Part shown: positions 34,369 to 42,651 of the stretch, piece by piece
Layout of the letters: each line of letters opens with the position of its first letter
Position numbering within the stretch: position 1 is the first letter of the stretch
Source: Rivihabitans pingtungensis
GTDB taxonomy: Bacteria; Pseudomonadota; Gammaproteobacteria; Burkholderiales; Aquaspirillaceae
Direction: 5' to 3'
DNA: 64,000 nucleotides
Assembly: GCF_003201855.1 (NCBI RefSeq)
Contig: NZ_QJKI01000006.1
Span: forward strand, 112,497 to 176,496
Notes under the pieces: generated by a model
The model's input: the letters and a program-made list of their open reading frames with translations, nothing else
Database searches by the model: none
What the model was told of the DNA's origin: nothing
Made by a program: the position numbers and the translations under genes

Positions 34369-35376
34369 ATGGCGCAATACGATACGGGTTATCGCCTGCT
34401 GTTTTCTCACCCGGAAATGGTGCGCGATCTGCTCTTGGGTTATGTGCCTGCCGAGTGGGTGGCCGAGGCGGATTTCTCTACCCTGGAGCATGTGAATGGC
34501 AGTTACGTCGCTGACAGCGAACGGCAGCGCCATGACGATATGGTCTGGCGGGTCAAGGTAGGGCCACACTGGTTGTGGGTGTATCTGCTGCTGGAATTCC
34601 AAAGTGAGCCAGACCGCTGGATGTCGGTGCGCATGTTGGTGTATCTGGGGCTGTTGTCCCAGCATCTGATCCGGGAAAACGAACTTATCGACGGTTGTTT
34701 GCCTCCCATTCTGCCGATTGTTTTGTATAACGGCATGTCGGTTTGGCGTGCACCGCTGGAGGTGGCTGAATGTTTTGTCGCGCCACCGCCTGGTCTGGCG
34801 CGCTTTGTGCCGCGTTTGCCCTATCACTTGGTGGATGAAGCGCGGTTAAAACTGCATCCGTTGTCCAGCGTGCGCAACTTTGCTGAAGCGTTGTTTCGGC
34901 TGGAACACGGCCGCAATGTGGCCGATTTGCGCCGGGTGCTGCAAGCGCTGGACCCCATGCTGAAAGACCCGGCCTTGCAATCATTGCGCCGAGCTTTTGG
35001 CGTGTGGGTACGCAGCCTCTTGCGCCGCAAAGCCCCCCACTCTACCATCGAAGAAATCAATCAGATCAACGACATCATGGAGGCTGATAGCATGCTGGCC
35101 GAACGCATTGAAAGCTGGTTTGACGAAGCTACCCGCAAGGGCATGCAACACGGCATGCAGCAGGGCATGCAGCAGGGCATGCTGCAAGGACAGCGTCAGG
35201 GTGAGGCCGCCGCGTTGACGCGGGTGCTGCGTCGGCGTTTTGGCGAGTTGTCCGCTACGGATCAGGCGCGCATTGCTCAGGCGGAATTGGCCGAGCTGGA
35301 GTGCTGGCTGGATCGGGCGCTGGATGCCACTACGCTGGCGGCGGTGTTTGCGGCAGACGATCAGCCCGCGGCCTGA
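34369..35376 (+). CDS. Rpn-family recombination-promoting nuclease (transposase_31/PD-(D/E)XK)
   Basis: 335 residues from ATG 34369 (MAQYDTGYRLLFSHPEMVRD), the family N-terminus; GTG 34360 is a possible alternative. Catalytic-region sequence: RHDDMVWRVKV and WVYLLLEFQSEPDRWMSVRM (D ... E-x-Q variant of the PD-(D/E)XK fold used by Rpn proteins), then LPIVLYNG. The C-terminal part carries a glutamine/glycine/methionine repeat, GMQHGMQQGMQQGM, encoded by 12 bp DNA repeats, before a conserved tail. Rpn proteins cut DNA and promote RecA-independent recombination; the QG-rich part is typical. It stands alone between the K+ channel and a CMD-family gene. Confidence 0.88.
   Translation: MAQYDTGYRLLFSHPEMVRDLLLGYVPAEWVAEADFSTLEHVNGSYVADSERQRHDDMVWRVKVGPHWLWVYLLLEFQSEPDRWMSVRMLVYLGLLSQHLIRENELIDGCLPPILPIVLYNGMSVWRAPLEVAECFVAPPPGLARFVPRLPYHLVDEARLKLHPLSSVRNFAEALFRLEHGRNVADLRRVLQALDPMLKDPALQSLRRAFGVWVRSLLRRKAPHSTIEEINQINDIMEADSMLAERIESWFDEATRKGMQHGMQQGMQQGMLQGQRQGEAAALTRVLRRRFGELSATDQARIAQAELAELECWLDRALDATTLAAVFAADDQPAA
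35140..35199 (+). repeat. 12 bp tandem repeats inside the rpn gene
   Basis: Units of the form GGCATGCAGCAG occur three to four times, followed by one or two diverged units; each encodes G-M-Q-Q. Loss or gain of a unit keeps the frame, so copy number can vary without inactivating the protein. Confidence 0.75.
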
Positions 35377-35439
35377 TGGCCCGCGCAACTTGCCAGACGC
35401 TTCCGACGCGGCGCGTGCGGCTTGCCGTACTGCATGCCC

Positions 35440-35841
35440 TCAGCTGGCGCTGTCGTCCGGCAGGCTGAGCCCCAGCTCGTTCAGCACTTCGCGCGCGGCG
35501 CGAAACGCCTCGACCGCCGCCGGCGCGCCGGCGTACACCGCGCTGTGCAACAGCACTTCGCGCAGCTCCACCAGGCTGGCGCCATTGTTGAGGGCGCCGC
35601 GCACATGGCCTTTCAGCTCGGTGCTGCGCCCCAAGGCGGCCAGCATGCCGACGGTGACCAGGCTGCGGGTTTTCAGCTCGATGCCTTCGCGTTGCCAGGT
35701 GGAGCCCCACGCGTGTTCGGTCAGAAATTCCTGCAAGGGGCGGGAAAAACCGTCCAGGTCGGCAAAGGCCTTATCGACAAACGCCTGGCCCATCACTTGC
35801 GTGCGGGTGGCCAGGCCACGCTGAAAATCGTCTTGGCTCAT
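35440..35841 (-). CDS. carboxymuconolactone decarboxylase-family protein
   Basis: 133 residues, helical throughout. It begins GLATRTQVMGQAFVDKAF and has ELKTRSLVTVGMLAALGRST and HVRGALNNGASLVELREVLL with HSAVYAGAPAAVEA, the arrangement of PcaC (4-carboxymuconolactone decarboxylase), which removes CO2 in the protocatechuate branch of the beta-ketoadipate pathway. No other pca genes are nearby, and there is no AhpD-type CxxC, so a general role cannot be excluded. Confidence 0.85.
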   Translation of the reverse strand: MSQDDFQRGLATRTQVMGQAFVDKAFADLDGFSRPLQEFLTEHAWGSTWQREGIELKTRSLVTVGMLAALGRSTELKGHVRGALNNGASLVELREVLLHSAVYAGAPAAVEAFRAAREVLNELGLSLPDDSAS

Positions 35842-35865
35842 GTGTGTGCTCCAGAGAGTCCGCCC

Positions 35866-36498
35866 TCAAGGGTCGGCGCGGCGCGCGCGGCGGGGCGGCG
35901 GTGAATAATCCCAATGGCGTCGCCAGGCGCCCAGCACCATGTCCGGGTATTCCGCCTTGCCCAGGCTGCCGTTATAGCGGCCCAGCGCGCGAAACAGGTC
36001 GCCGCGTTCGCGGTCCAGATAATGGCGCAGAATGGTGCAGCCGTAGCGCAGATTGGTGGTCAGATCAAACAGGCTGTGTTCGCGCGAGCCGATCTGGCGC
36101 ACCCAGAACGGCATGACCTGCATCAGCCCGCGCGCGCCGGCCGGCGAAATGGCGTATTTGTTAAAGCCGCTTTCCACCTGAATCAGCCCCAGCACCAGCT
36201 GTGGGTCCAGGCCGGCGCGGGTGGCTTCGTAGTGGATGGCGGTGAGCAGGCGGCGACGGACAAATTCATCCGGGATGCGCTTGGCCAGTCGCGCCGACAT
36301 CTCATCCAGCCAGGCTTCGCCGTCTTCTGCATGCTCGAACACCAGGCGCGGCGGGTTGGGGTCGGTCAGCGAGCGGCGCATGGCCGAGGCCACATGGTGC
36401 GCCAGGTCTTCCTCGCGCTGGGCGCCGGCCCAGGCCGGGCTGGCGCCCAGGCTCAGGGCCAGCATCAGCAGCCACCCGACGCAGGCCAAAACGCGCAT
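35866..36498 (-). CDS. periplasmic lytic transglycosylase (SLT domain)
   Basis: 210 residues from ATG 36498, giving a signal peptide MRVLACVGWLLMLALSLGAS cleaved after AWA. Residues ~60-200 are an SLT domain: catalytic Glu in LGLIQVESGFNKYAISPAGA, then RGLMQVMPFWV, LRYGCTILRHYLD and ALGRYNGSLG. It cleaves peptidoglycan between MurNAc and GlcNAc, forming 1,6-anhydro ends. The start is 5 bp downstream of the proS stop, so it is probably co-transcribed with proS. Confidence 0.9.
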   Translation of the reverse strand: MRVLACVGWLLMLALSLGASPAWAGAQREEDLAHHVASAMRRSLTDPNPPRLVFEHAEDGEAWLDEMSARLAKRIPDEFVRRRLLTAIHYEATRAGLDPQLVLGLIQVESGFNKYAISPAGARGLMQVMPFWVRQIGSREHSLFDLTTNLRYGCTILRHYLDRERGDLFRALGRYNGSLGKAEYPDMVLGAWRRHWDYSPPPRRARRADP

Positions 36499-36503
36499 CG
36501 GCC

Positions 36504-38213
36504 TTAAGCGCTCAGTCGCGCTTGCACCCAGGCGGCGATGTCGGTCAGCGGCACGCTGGTGGCGGCGCTGTCGCGGCGGGCCTGGTATTCCACCACGCCT
36601 TCTTTCAGGCCACGGTCGCCAATCACCACGCGGTGCGGAATGCCGATCAGCTCGCAATCAGCCAGCAGCACGCCCGGACGCTCGTCGCGGTCGTCCAGCA
36701 GCACGTCCACGCCAGCGGCCTTCAGCTCGGCGTACAGCGCATCGGCGGCGGCCTGCACCGCTTCGCTGCGGCGGTAGCCCATCGGCACGATGCTGACGGT
36801 GAACGGGGCCATGGCGTCGGTAAAGATAATGCCGCGCTCGTCAAAGTTCTGCTCGATGGCGGCGCCGACAATGCGCGACACGCCAATGCCGTAGCAGCCC
36901 ATTTCCATCACTTGCTGCTTGCCGTCGCGGTCCAGATAGGTGGCGCCCATTGCTTCGGAATACTTGGTGCGCAGCTGGAACACATGGCCCACTTCAATGC
37001 CGCGACACAGCGCCAGCACGCCCTGGCCGTCCGGGCTGGCATCGCCTTCCACCACATTGCGCAGGTCGGCCACTTCTGGTTCGGCGCAGTCACGGCCCCA
37101 GTTCACGCCGGTCAGGTGCACATCGTCTTCATTGCCGCCGGCCACCATATCGGCCATGGCGGCCACGGTGCGGTCGGCCACCACGCGGCCGGTAAAGCCC
37201 ACCGGGCCCAGCGAACCCGGTTTGGCGCCAAAAGCCGCTTCGATGGCCGACGGCGCGGCAAACGTCAGCGGCGACTTGATGCCGGCCAGCTTCTCGGCCT
37301 TGACTTCGTTCAGCGTGTGGTCGCCGCGCACCAAGAGCAACACCGGTTCGCCCTCGACGCCTTCCACCACCACCGCCTTGATGGTCTGGCGAATGTCCAC
37401 CTTGAGGAACTCGACCAGGTCGGCAATGGTTTTCACGCCAGGCGTGCTCACCCGCGCCAGCTCGGCGCCAGCGGCCGGGCGCGGCGTGGCCGGGGCCACG
37501 GCTTCGGCCAGTTCGATATTGGCGGCGTAGGGCGAGGTCGGGCAGTAGGCAATCACGTCTTCGCCGCTGTCGGCCAGCACCTGGAATTCATGGCTGCCGG
37601 TGCCGCCAATCGAGCCGGTGTCTGCCGCCACCGGGCGGAAGCTCAGGCCCAGGCGGGTGAATACCTGGCAGTAGGCGTCGTACATGCCCTGATAGGTGGC
37701 TTTCAGGCTGTCAAAATCAGTGTGGAAGGAATACGCATCCTTCATGATGAATTCGCGCGCGCGCATCACGCCAAAGCGCGGGCGCACTTCGTCGCGGAAT
37801 TTGGTCTGCACCTGATAGAAGTTCAGCGGCAGTTGCTTGTAGCTGCGCACTTCTTTGCGCACGATGTCGGTGATGACTTCTTCGTGGGTGGGGCCGACAC
37901 AGAATTCGCGTTCGTGGCGGTCTTTCAGGCGCAACAGCTCCTTGCCGTAAAACTCCCAGCGGCCGGATTCCTGCCACAGCTCGGCCGGCTGCACCGCCGG
38001 CATCAGCAGCTCGATGGCGCCGGCGCGGTCCATTTCTTCACGCACGATGCGCTCGACTTTTTTCAGCACCCGGTAGCCCAGCGGCATCCAGCTGTACAGG
38101 CCGCTGGCCAGACGCTTGATCAGGCCGGCGCGCAGCATCAGTTTGTGGCTGGGCAGTTCGGCCTCGGAAGGCGCTTCCTTGAGGGTGGACAGAAAAAATT
38201 GCGAGGCGCGCAT
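36504..38213 (-). CDS. proS: prolyl-tRNA synthetase, bacterial type with editing domain
   Basis: 569 residues from ATG 38213 (RBS AGGAAC); the longer open frame to 38375 is non-coding. Class II synthetase: motif 1 region [19 protein letters not shown], motif 2 around [20 protein letters not shown], motif 3 [18 protein letters not shown], and the C-terminal anticodon-binding domain ([20 protein letters not shown]). An INS editing domain (about residues 225-400), which hydrolyses mischarged Ala-tRNA(Pro), is present. The large plus-strand frame opposite (36522-38405) is an antisense shadow. Confidence 0.97.
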   Translation of the reverse strand: MRASQFFLSTLKEAPSEAELPSHKLMLRAGLIKRLASGLYSWMPLGYRVLKKVERIVREEMDRAGAIELLMPAVQPAELWQESGRWEFYGKELLRLKDRHEREFCVGPTHEEVITDIVRKEVRSYKQLPLNFYQVQTKFRDEVRPRFGVMRAREFIMKDAYSFHTDFDSLKATYQGMYDAYCQVFTRLGLSFRPVAADTGSIGGTGSHEFQVLADSGEDVIAYCPTSPYAANIELAEAVAPATPRPAAGAELARVSTPGVKTIADLVEFLKVDIRQTIKAVVVEGVEGEPVLLLVRGDHTLNEVKAEKLAGIKSPLTFAAPSAIEAAFGAKPGSLGPVGFTGRVVADRTVAAMADMVAGGNEDDVHLTGVNWGRDCAEPEVADLRNVVEGDASPDGQGVLALCRGIEVGHVFQLRTKYSEAMGATYLDRDGKQQVMEMGCYGIGVSRIVGAAIEQNFDERGIIFTDAMAPFTVSIVPMGYRRSEAVQAAADALYAELKAAGVDVLLDDRDERPGVLLADCELIGIPHRVVIGDRGLKEGVVEYQARRDSAATSVPLTDIAAWVQARLSA

Positions 38214-38349
38214 GGCAGGTTCCTGAAGGTTGGGGGCAAAACAGCGCGCGGCCGGCGGCGGGCGTGGGCGCTGGCGAACAGCATTCATCCAGGCTTGCCG
38301 TCGGTGATGGCCGGGCAAGCGTTTTCGGGGGAATATTGTAACGAGGGCG

Positions 38350-38367
38350 GGCTTTGTTGCACAAATC
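38350..38367. mobile_element. possible IS903-type terminal repeat remnant
   Basis: GGCTTTGTTGCACAAATC resembles the terminal inverted repeat of IS903-group (IS5 family) elements, which read GGCTTTGTTGAATAAATC from memory. No transposase and no partner end are nearby. The rest of the 38214-38709 gap holds palindromic copy F and no gene. Confidence 0.3.
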
Positions 38368-38431
38368 GGCAACACAGGCGTGCTGCCGCTGCGGGGACTG
38401 CTTAGTCGCTGATGTCGGCAGCGTGGAGGGC

Positions 38432-38549
38432 TAAGAGCCGCTCACAAAACCCCCTGGCGTTGTGGTGTGACCTTGCCGTACGAACTTGTACTGTCTGCGG
38501 TCACACGCCTAGCCAGGGCCGCTTCGCCGGGTTTTGTGAGCGACGCTAA
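38432..38549. repeat. ~118 bp palindromic element, copy F
   Basis: Left arm TAAGAGCCGCTCACAAAACC, right arm GGGTTTTGTGAGCGACGCTAA, with mirrored inner arms CCTGGCG / CTAGCCAGG and GTGTGACC / GGTCACAC. Unlike the other copies it lies upstream of a gene (the esterase) with no intact gene ending at its left edge. Confidence 0.88.
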
Positions 38550-38709
38550 AAAAGGAGTGAGTGGCCATCAAACGCGCGTTTGATGCCTGCGCCCGCCCTG
38601 GCGTGCTACCATGCTGATGTCTTTAACGGTTTGCGTCCACATCCGCCACGCGCCCAGGCCACAGCGGGCAGCAGAGGTGGGCGACAGGCGTGGGGAGCGC
38701 CTGCCCAGC

Positions 38710-39291
38710 ATGATTCCGCACATTGTCTATCTGCACGGTTTTTTGTCCAGCCCGACCACCGTCAAAGCGCAGGCGCTGGCTGACCATCTGGCGGCGCAAG
38801 GCGCCTTGGGCCAATTTTTGGCGCCCACCCTGCCGGTGGAGCCCGACGCTGCCATCCACGCCGCCGAGGCGGCGCTGATGGAGTGTATCGACGAACCCGT
38901 GTTGCTGGTGGGCAGCTCGCTGGGCGGTTTTTATGCCACCTGGCTGGCGCAAAAATGGAACGCCCCGGCCGTGGTGATCAACCCGGCGGTGCGCCCGGAT
39001 CTGTCGCTGCAACGCTACGCTGGCGTGCAAACCCACTATGTGACTGGCGAGCAAGTGCTGGTGCGCCCGGAATATTTCGAACAACTGGGCCGCTATCGAG
39101 TCAGCGCCCCCGACCCGGATCGCTTCTGGCTGCTGTGCGCCCAGGATGACGAAGTGCTGGACAGCAGCGAAATGGTGTCGCACTACGTGGGCTGCAAACA
39201 AACCGTCACCCGCACTGGCGGCCACACCTTTGCCGATTTTGCCCAGTATATTCCTGACATCCTGGCCTTTGGCGCTGAAAAGGCGCGTTAA
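38710..39291 (+). CDS. YqiA/YcfP-family alpha/beta-hydrolase esterase
   Basis: 193 residues from ATG 38710 (MIPHIVYLHGFLSSPTT); the frame is open 33 codons further upstream without homology. Nucleophile elbow GSSLGGFYATWLA, acid Asp in LLCAQDDEVLD and catalytic His in RTGGHTFADF. The small size and these motifs match YqiA, an esterase acting on short acyl esters. Its TAA is the left end of palindromic copy G1. Confidence 0.88.
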   Translation: MIPHIVYLHGFLSSPTTVKAQALADHLAAQGALGQFLAPTLPVEPDAAIHAAEAALMECIDEPVLLVGSSLGGFYATWLAQKWNAPAVVINPAVRPDLSLQRYAGVQTHYVTGEQVLVRPEYFEQLGRYRVSAPDPDRFWLLCAQDDEVLDSSEMVSHYVGCKQTVTRTGGHTFADFAQYIPDILAFGAEKAR

Positions 39292-39405
39292 GAGCCGCTA
39301 ACAAAACCCCCTGGCGTTGTTGTGTGACCTTGCCGTACTGCTTGTACTGTCTGCGGTCACACGCCTAGCCAGGACCGCTTCGCTGGGTTTTGTTAGCGAC
39401 TCTAA
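39289..39405. repeat. ~117 bp palindromic element, copy G1
   Basis: Left arm TAAGAGCCGCTAACAAAACC, right arm GGGTTTTGTTAGCGACTCTAA. Both arms carry the compensating changes CTAAC / GTTAG where other copies have CTCAC / GTGAG, and GAG / CTC near the tips, so base-pairing is preserved. Confidence 0.9.
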
Positions 39406-39507
39406 GCGCCGCGCACAAAACCTTCCTGGCGTTTGCCTTGTCGTTCTGTTCGTACTGCTTGCGGTCGCACGCCTCGCCAAGATGAGGCGCTGGCTTTGGC
39501 AGGCTGG
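39403..39507. repeat. palindromic element, diverged copy G2, tandem with G1
   Basis: TAAGCGCCGCGCACAAAACC starts at the last three bases of G1; CTGGCG, TTGCGGTCGCACGCCT and a decayed right arm follow. The second tandem copy shares the TAA with the right end of G1. Confidence 0.7.
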
Positions 39508-39549
39508 GCTGACTACAATCTATTTTTTTATGGATTGAAAGCGCTCGCC

Positions 39550-39939
39550 ATGCAAGCCTTGTGGCGCACCCTCTGGCATTCCCGCTGGCGTCTGGCCCTG
39601 TTGGCCTGGGTTGTGGGCGTGGCCACTGCCAGCCTGTGGCACGCCTGGCATACACCCGGCCAGCCCTTATATGTCAAACTGGACAACACCCTGGACCGCG
39701 TCGCTCCGCTGGTGGTGTTTGAACACGGCAATGACTTCACCCAAGAGCGCATCACCCTCACCCAGCTGCAACCGGGCGAGCGGCGGGTGGTGGCGCTCAA
39801 TCACCGCCCCGGCATGGGCTACACCATCACCGTAGACTGGGGCGGCGGCCGGCAAAACTCGGTGTGTGTAGGCAAGTTCACCGACAGCTGGGTGAATCAC
39901 GTGTTGCTGACGCCCGAGGGCATCGTCAGTCGGGATTGA
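39550..39939 (+). CDS. membrane-anchored hypothetical protein
   Basis: 129 residues from ATG 39550; the frame is open further upstream through repeat G2, which I exclude. A single N-terminal membrane segment (WRLALLAWVVGVATASLWHA, about residues 13-32) is followed by a ~95-residue periplasmic, beta-rich domain (LYVKLDNTLDRVAPLVVFEH and YTITVDWGGGRQNSVCVGKF). Only one cysteine. I do not recognise the family. It lies 115 bp before the moaD leader ORF. Confidence 0.7.
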   Translation: MQALWRTLWHSRWRLALLAWVVGVATASLWHAWHTPGQPLYVKLDNTLDRVAPLVVFEHGNDFTQERITLTQLQPGERRVVALNHRPGMGYTITVDWGGGRQNSVCVGKFTDSWVNHVLLTPEGIVSRD

Positions 39940-40054
39940 GCGTCGCCAAGCGGAGGCCCCACCTGACGGCCTAGCCCAAGCCGCCAGTAGCCGCGCGCGG
40001 CTGAATTCCTTACCATCACCCATATCGCGCAAGCGCTTTACAGGACACTCCACC

Positions 40055-40186
40055 ATGCTCAGCTGGGAAGAATGGATTTTTGTCGGCATCATGGCCGCCG
40101 TGCCGATTGGCGGCGCGATTTTTCATATCTGGGTGATGCTGCTTGGCCACGGCAAGAAGCACGCCGATTCATCAAAAGACCAATAA
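40055..40186 (+). CDS. 43-residue single-TM protein upstream of moaD
   Basis: ATG 40055 opens MLSWEEWIFVGIMAAVPIGG, then IFHIWVMLLGHGKKHADSS to TAA 40186: one hydrophobic helix with a basic, His-containing tail. CAGGACACTCC is a modest RBS. The stop is one base before the GTG of moaD, so the two are almost certainly co-translated. It is below common annotation length cut-offs. Function unknown; tight coupling to moaD is the only clue. Confidence 0.6.
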   Translation: MLSWEEWIFVGIMAAVPIGGAIFHIWVMLLGHGKKHADSSKDQ

Positions 40187-40187
40187 C

Positions 40188-40445
40188 GTGACCACCCTCA
40201 ATCTGCTGTACTTCGCCCGCCTGCGCGATGCGCTGGGCTGCGGCCAGGAAACCCTCACGCTGGACGGCGCCGCCACGGTGGCCAGCCTGCTGGATGCGCT
40301 GCGCGCGCGCGGCGGCGTGTGGGCCGAACAACTGGACGCCGCGCGCAGCTTTCGCGTGGCGGTCAACCAGACTGTCGCCCACGCCGGCCAAGCGCTGGCC
40401 GACGGCGACGAAGTGGCGATTTTCCCGCCGGTCACCGGGGGCTGA
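40188..40445 (+). CDS. moaD: MoaD, small subunit of molybdopterin synthase
   Basis: 85 residues from GTG 40188. Ubiquitin-like fold with the hallmark C-terminal EVAIFPPVTGG, whose terminal Gly is adenylated and thiocarboxylated to donate sulfur in molybdopterin synthesis. LNLLYFARLRDALG is the usual first strand. It is followed 2 bp later by moaE. The same cofactor pathway is served by mobA downstream. Confidence 0.95.
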   Translation: MTTLNLLYFARLRDALGCGQETLTLDGAATVASLLDALRARGGVWAEQLDAARSFRVAVNQTVAHAGQALADGDEVAIFPPVTGG

Positions 40446-40447
40446 AC

Positions 40448-40906
40448 ATGAGCGCCGCCTTTACCGTCGCCGTGCAAACCGCGCGCTTTGACCCCGGCGC
40501 CGAAATGGCCCAGCTGGCCGGCCTGCCCGATGTCGGCGCGCAAGTGTGCTTTGTTGGCCAGGTGCGCGACTTTGGCGACAGCCAGGCGGTCACCGCGCTG
40601 GAGCTGGAACACTACCCCGGCATGACCGAAAAATCCCTGCTGGCCATCCTCGACCAGGCGCGCGCGCGCTGGCCGCTGGCGGCGGCGCGGGTGGTGCATC
40701 GGGTGGGCTATCTGCCGCTGGGTGAAGCCATTGTGCTGGTGCTCACCGCCAGCGCCCATCGCGGCGACGCCTTTGCCGCCTGCGAATTCATCATGGACTA
40801 CCTCAAGCGCGACGCGCCGTTCTGGAAAAAAGAACACACCGCCGCCGGCAGCCACTGGGTGGAAGCCAAGCACAGCGACCAACAGGCGGCGCAACGGTGG
40901 CAATAA
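40448..40906 (+). CDS. moaE: MoaE, large subunit of molybdopterin synthase
   Basis: 152 residues from ATG 40448. Motifs: [71 protein letters not shown] and FWKKEHT with the active-site lysines. With MoaD it inserts two sulfurs into cyclic pyranopterin monophosphate. It overlaps mobA by 10 bp. Confidence 0.96.
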   Translation: MSAAFTVAVQTARFDPGAEMAQLAGLPDVGAQVCFVGQVRDFGDSQAVTALELEHYPGMTEKSLLAILDQARARWPLAAARVVHRVGYLPLGEAIVLVLTASAHRGDAFAACEFIMDYLKRDAPFWKKEHTAAGSHWVEAKHSDQQAAQRWQ

Positions 40907-41487
40907 GCTACACCGCGCTGCTGCTGGCCGGCGGCCAGGCCCGCCGCATGGGCGGCGTGGACAAAGGCCTGCAAACCCTGCACGGCCAAACACTGGCCGC
41001 GCATGTGCTGGCCAGCCTGGCCGCGCAAAGCCAGCCGCCGGCGCGCTGCCTGATCAGCGCCAACCGCCACCTGGACGCCTACGCCGCGCTGGGCTGGCCG
41101 GTGCTGCCCGACGCCGAACCCGACTACCCCGGCCCGCTGGCCGGCATCGCCGCCGGCCTGGCCGCCCTGCAAGACGACTGGCTGCTGGTTGCGCCCTGCG
41201 ACGCCATCCGCCTGCCGGCCGATCTGGCCGCCCGCCTGCTGAGCGCCGCCGCCGGCCGCGACGCCGCCAGCGCCGCCGACCCCGAACACTGGCACCCCAC
41301 CCTGCTGGCGCTGCACCGCCGCGTCGCCCCCAGCCTGAGCGCCTGGCGTCAGGGCGGCGGGCGCAGCATTCGCGGCTGGCTGGCCGGGCTGGATCACCAG
41401 GAATGTCAGTTTGCTGTTCCCTTCACCAACGCCAACACCCTGGACGACCTGGCCCGCCTGGCCGCCCAACAAGGAGACTGCGCATGA
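40897..41487 (+). CDS. mobA: MobA, molybdenum cofactor guanylyltransferase
   Basis: 196 residues from GTG 40897 inside the end of moaE. Nucleotidyltransferase fold: [20 protein letters not shown] (GTP-binding loop), then [28 protein letters not shown] and [10 protein letters not shown]. It attaches GMP to Mo-molybdopterin for DMSO-reductase-type enzymes such as nitrate reductase and formate dehydrogenase. Its stop overlaps the next gene (ATGA). Confidence 0.92.
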   Translation: MAISYTALLLAGGQARRMGGVDKGLQTLHGQTLAAHVLASLAAQSQPPARCLISANRHLDAYAALGWPVLPDAEPDYPGPLAGIAAGLAALQDDWLLVAPCDAIRLPADLAARLLSAAAGRDAASAADPEHWHPTLLALHRRVAPSLSAWRQGGGRSIRGWLAGLDHQECQFAVPFTNANTLDDLARLAAQQGDCA

Positions 41488-42233
41488 CCATGCACGTGAT
41501 TGACTACGAAATCATCGGCGACGACTTGCAGTTTGTCGAAGTGGAGCTCGACCCCGGCGAAGCCGCCGTCGGCGAAGCCGGCGCCATGATGTATATGCAG
41601 GACGGCGTCAGCATGGACACCGTGTTCGGCGACGGCTCGGCGCAAGAAGGCGGCTGGATGGGCAAGCTGTTTGGCGCCGGCAAGCGCCTGCTCACTGGCG
41701 AATCGATGTTCACCACCGTGTTTGTCAACGAAGGCCAGGGCAAAAAGCGCGTGGCCTTTGCCGCCGCCTCGCCGGGCAAAATCGTGCCGGTGCACCTGCG
41801 CGAACTCGGCGGCGCGCTGCTGGCGCAAAAAGACGCCTTTCTGTGCGCCGCCAAGGGCGTCTCGCTGGGCATCGCCTTTCAGCGCCGGCTGGGCGCCGGC
41901 CTGTTTGGCGGCGAGGGCTTTATCCTGCAAAAGCTGGAAGGCGACGGCTATGTGTTTCTGCACGCCGGCGGCGCGCTGGTGGAAAAACAACTGAAAGCCG
42001 GCGAAGTGCTGCGCGTGGACACCGGCTGTGTGGTGGCGTTTCAACCCAGCGTGGACTTTGACATCGAATACGTCGGCAAGCTGAAAAGCGCGCTGTTTGG
42101 CGGCGAAGGGCTGTTTTTCGCCACCCTGACCGGGCCGGGGCACGTCTGGCTGCAATCGCTGCCGTTCTCGCGGCTGGCCGACCGGATTTTGAGCCAGGCG
42201 CCGGTGGCGGTGAGCAATAAATCGTCGGATTAA
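41484..42233 (+). CDS. AIM24/TIGR00266-family protein
   Basis: 249 residues from ATG 41484, RBS AAGGAG, overlapping mobA. A glycine-rich beta-helix-like protein of the AIM24 (DUF124) family: [56 protein letters not shown] and [20 protein letters not shown]. Bacterial members have no fixed function. It is last in the moaD-moaE-mobA transcription unit, but a functional link to molybdenum cofactor is not established for the family. Confidence 0.88.
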   Translation: MTMHVIDYEIIGDDLQFVEVELDPGEAAVGEAGAMMYMQDGVSMDTVFGDGSAQEGGWMGKLFGAGKRLLTGESMFTTVFVNEGQGKKRVAFAAASPGKIVPVHLRELGGALLAQKDAFLCAAKGVSLGIAFQRRLGAGLFGGEGFILQKLEGDGYVFLHAGGALVEKQLKAGEVLRVDTGCVVAFQPSVDFDIEYVGKLKSALFGGEGLFFATLTGPGHVWLQSLPFSRLADRILSQAPVAVSNKSSD

Positions 42234-42285
42234 GGCTTGTGGCGGGGCAGCGGCCAACACCGCCGCCCCACCAGATAAAACACAT

Positions 42286-42291
42286 TATAAT
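42286..42291 (+). promoter_or_regulatory. -10 box of the hipBA promoter
   Basis: Consensus TATAAT 40 bp upstream of the hipB ATG, in a short AT-rich stretch. The -35 is unclear. Confidence 0.45.
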
Positions 42292-42330
42292 GGTGATTAA
42301 CTGGTCAATCCGGGCTTAAGTCACAGCAAA

Positions 42331-42651
42331 ATGTCTTTTATCTTATCTCTCCCCAATGAAATTCTGCGCGAACTCGGCGCCCGCCTGCGGATGCAACGCC
42401 TGGCCCAGTCGCTGTCACAACGCGAACTCGCACACATGGCCGGGCTTTCGCTGGGCGCGCTGCGCAAACTGGAAACCGATGGCCAATGCTCGCTGGAGAC
42501 GCTGATTCGGGCAGTGCAAGCGCTGGGCCTGAGCACCGAGCTGGACGAGCTGTTTGTGCTGAAACGCCAATCCATCGCCCAGATGGCGCAAGCCGAAGCC
42601 GCCCAGCAACGCCAACGCGCGCCACGCAGGAAATCATCATGCGGCAGGTAA
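42331..42651 (+). CDS. hipB: HipB-like XRE antitoxin
   Basis: 106 residues. A helix-turn-helix of the Cro/C1 type occupies residues ~15-70: ELGARLRMQRLAQSLSQREL, AHMAGLSLGALRKLE, LETLIRAVQALGL. The basic C-terminal tail overlaps the start of the hipA-like gene by 13 bp, the usual HipB-HipA coupling. It should repress its own promoter. Its toxin partner has lost the kinase core, so the antitoxin may now be an orphan repressor. Confidence 0.82.
   Translation: MSFILSLPNEILRELGARLRMQRLAQSLSQRELAHMAGLSLGALRKLETDGQCSLETLIRAVQALGLSTELDELFVLKRQSIAQMAQAEAAQQRQRAPRRKSSCGR

Noticed and set aside
35377..35439. possible tenth copy of the palindromic element after rpn
   Set aside because: Only CTTGCCGTACTGC matches the core, with no recognisable arms; too little to claim.
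36522..38405. 627-residue plus-strand open frame
   Set aside because: It lies exactly antisense to proS, whose motifs are complete. The translation is low-complexity (His/Gly/Ala-rich) as expected from an antisense frame of GC-rich DNA.
39298..39480. 60-residue minus-strand frame
   Set aside because: Lies wholly within palindromic copies G1 and G2; the same peptide is found opposite other copies.
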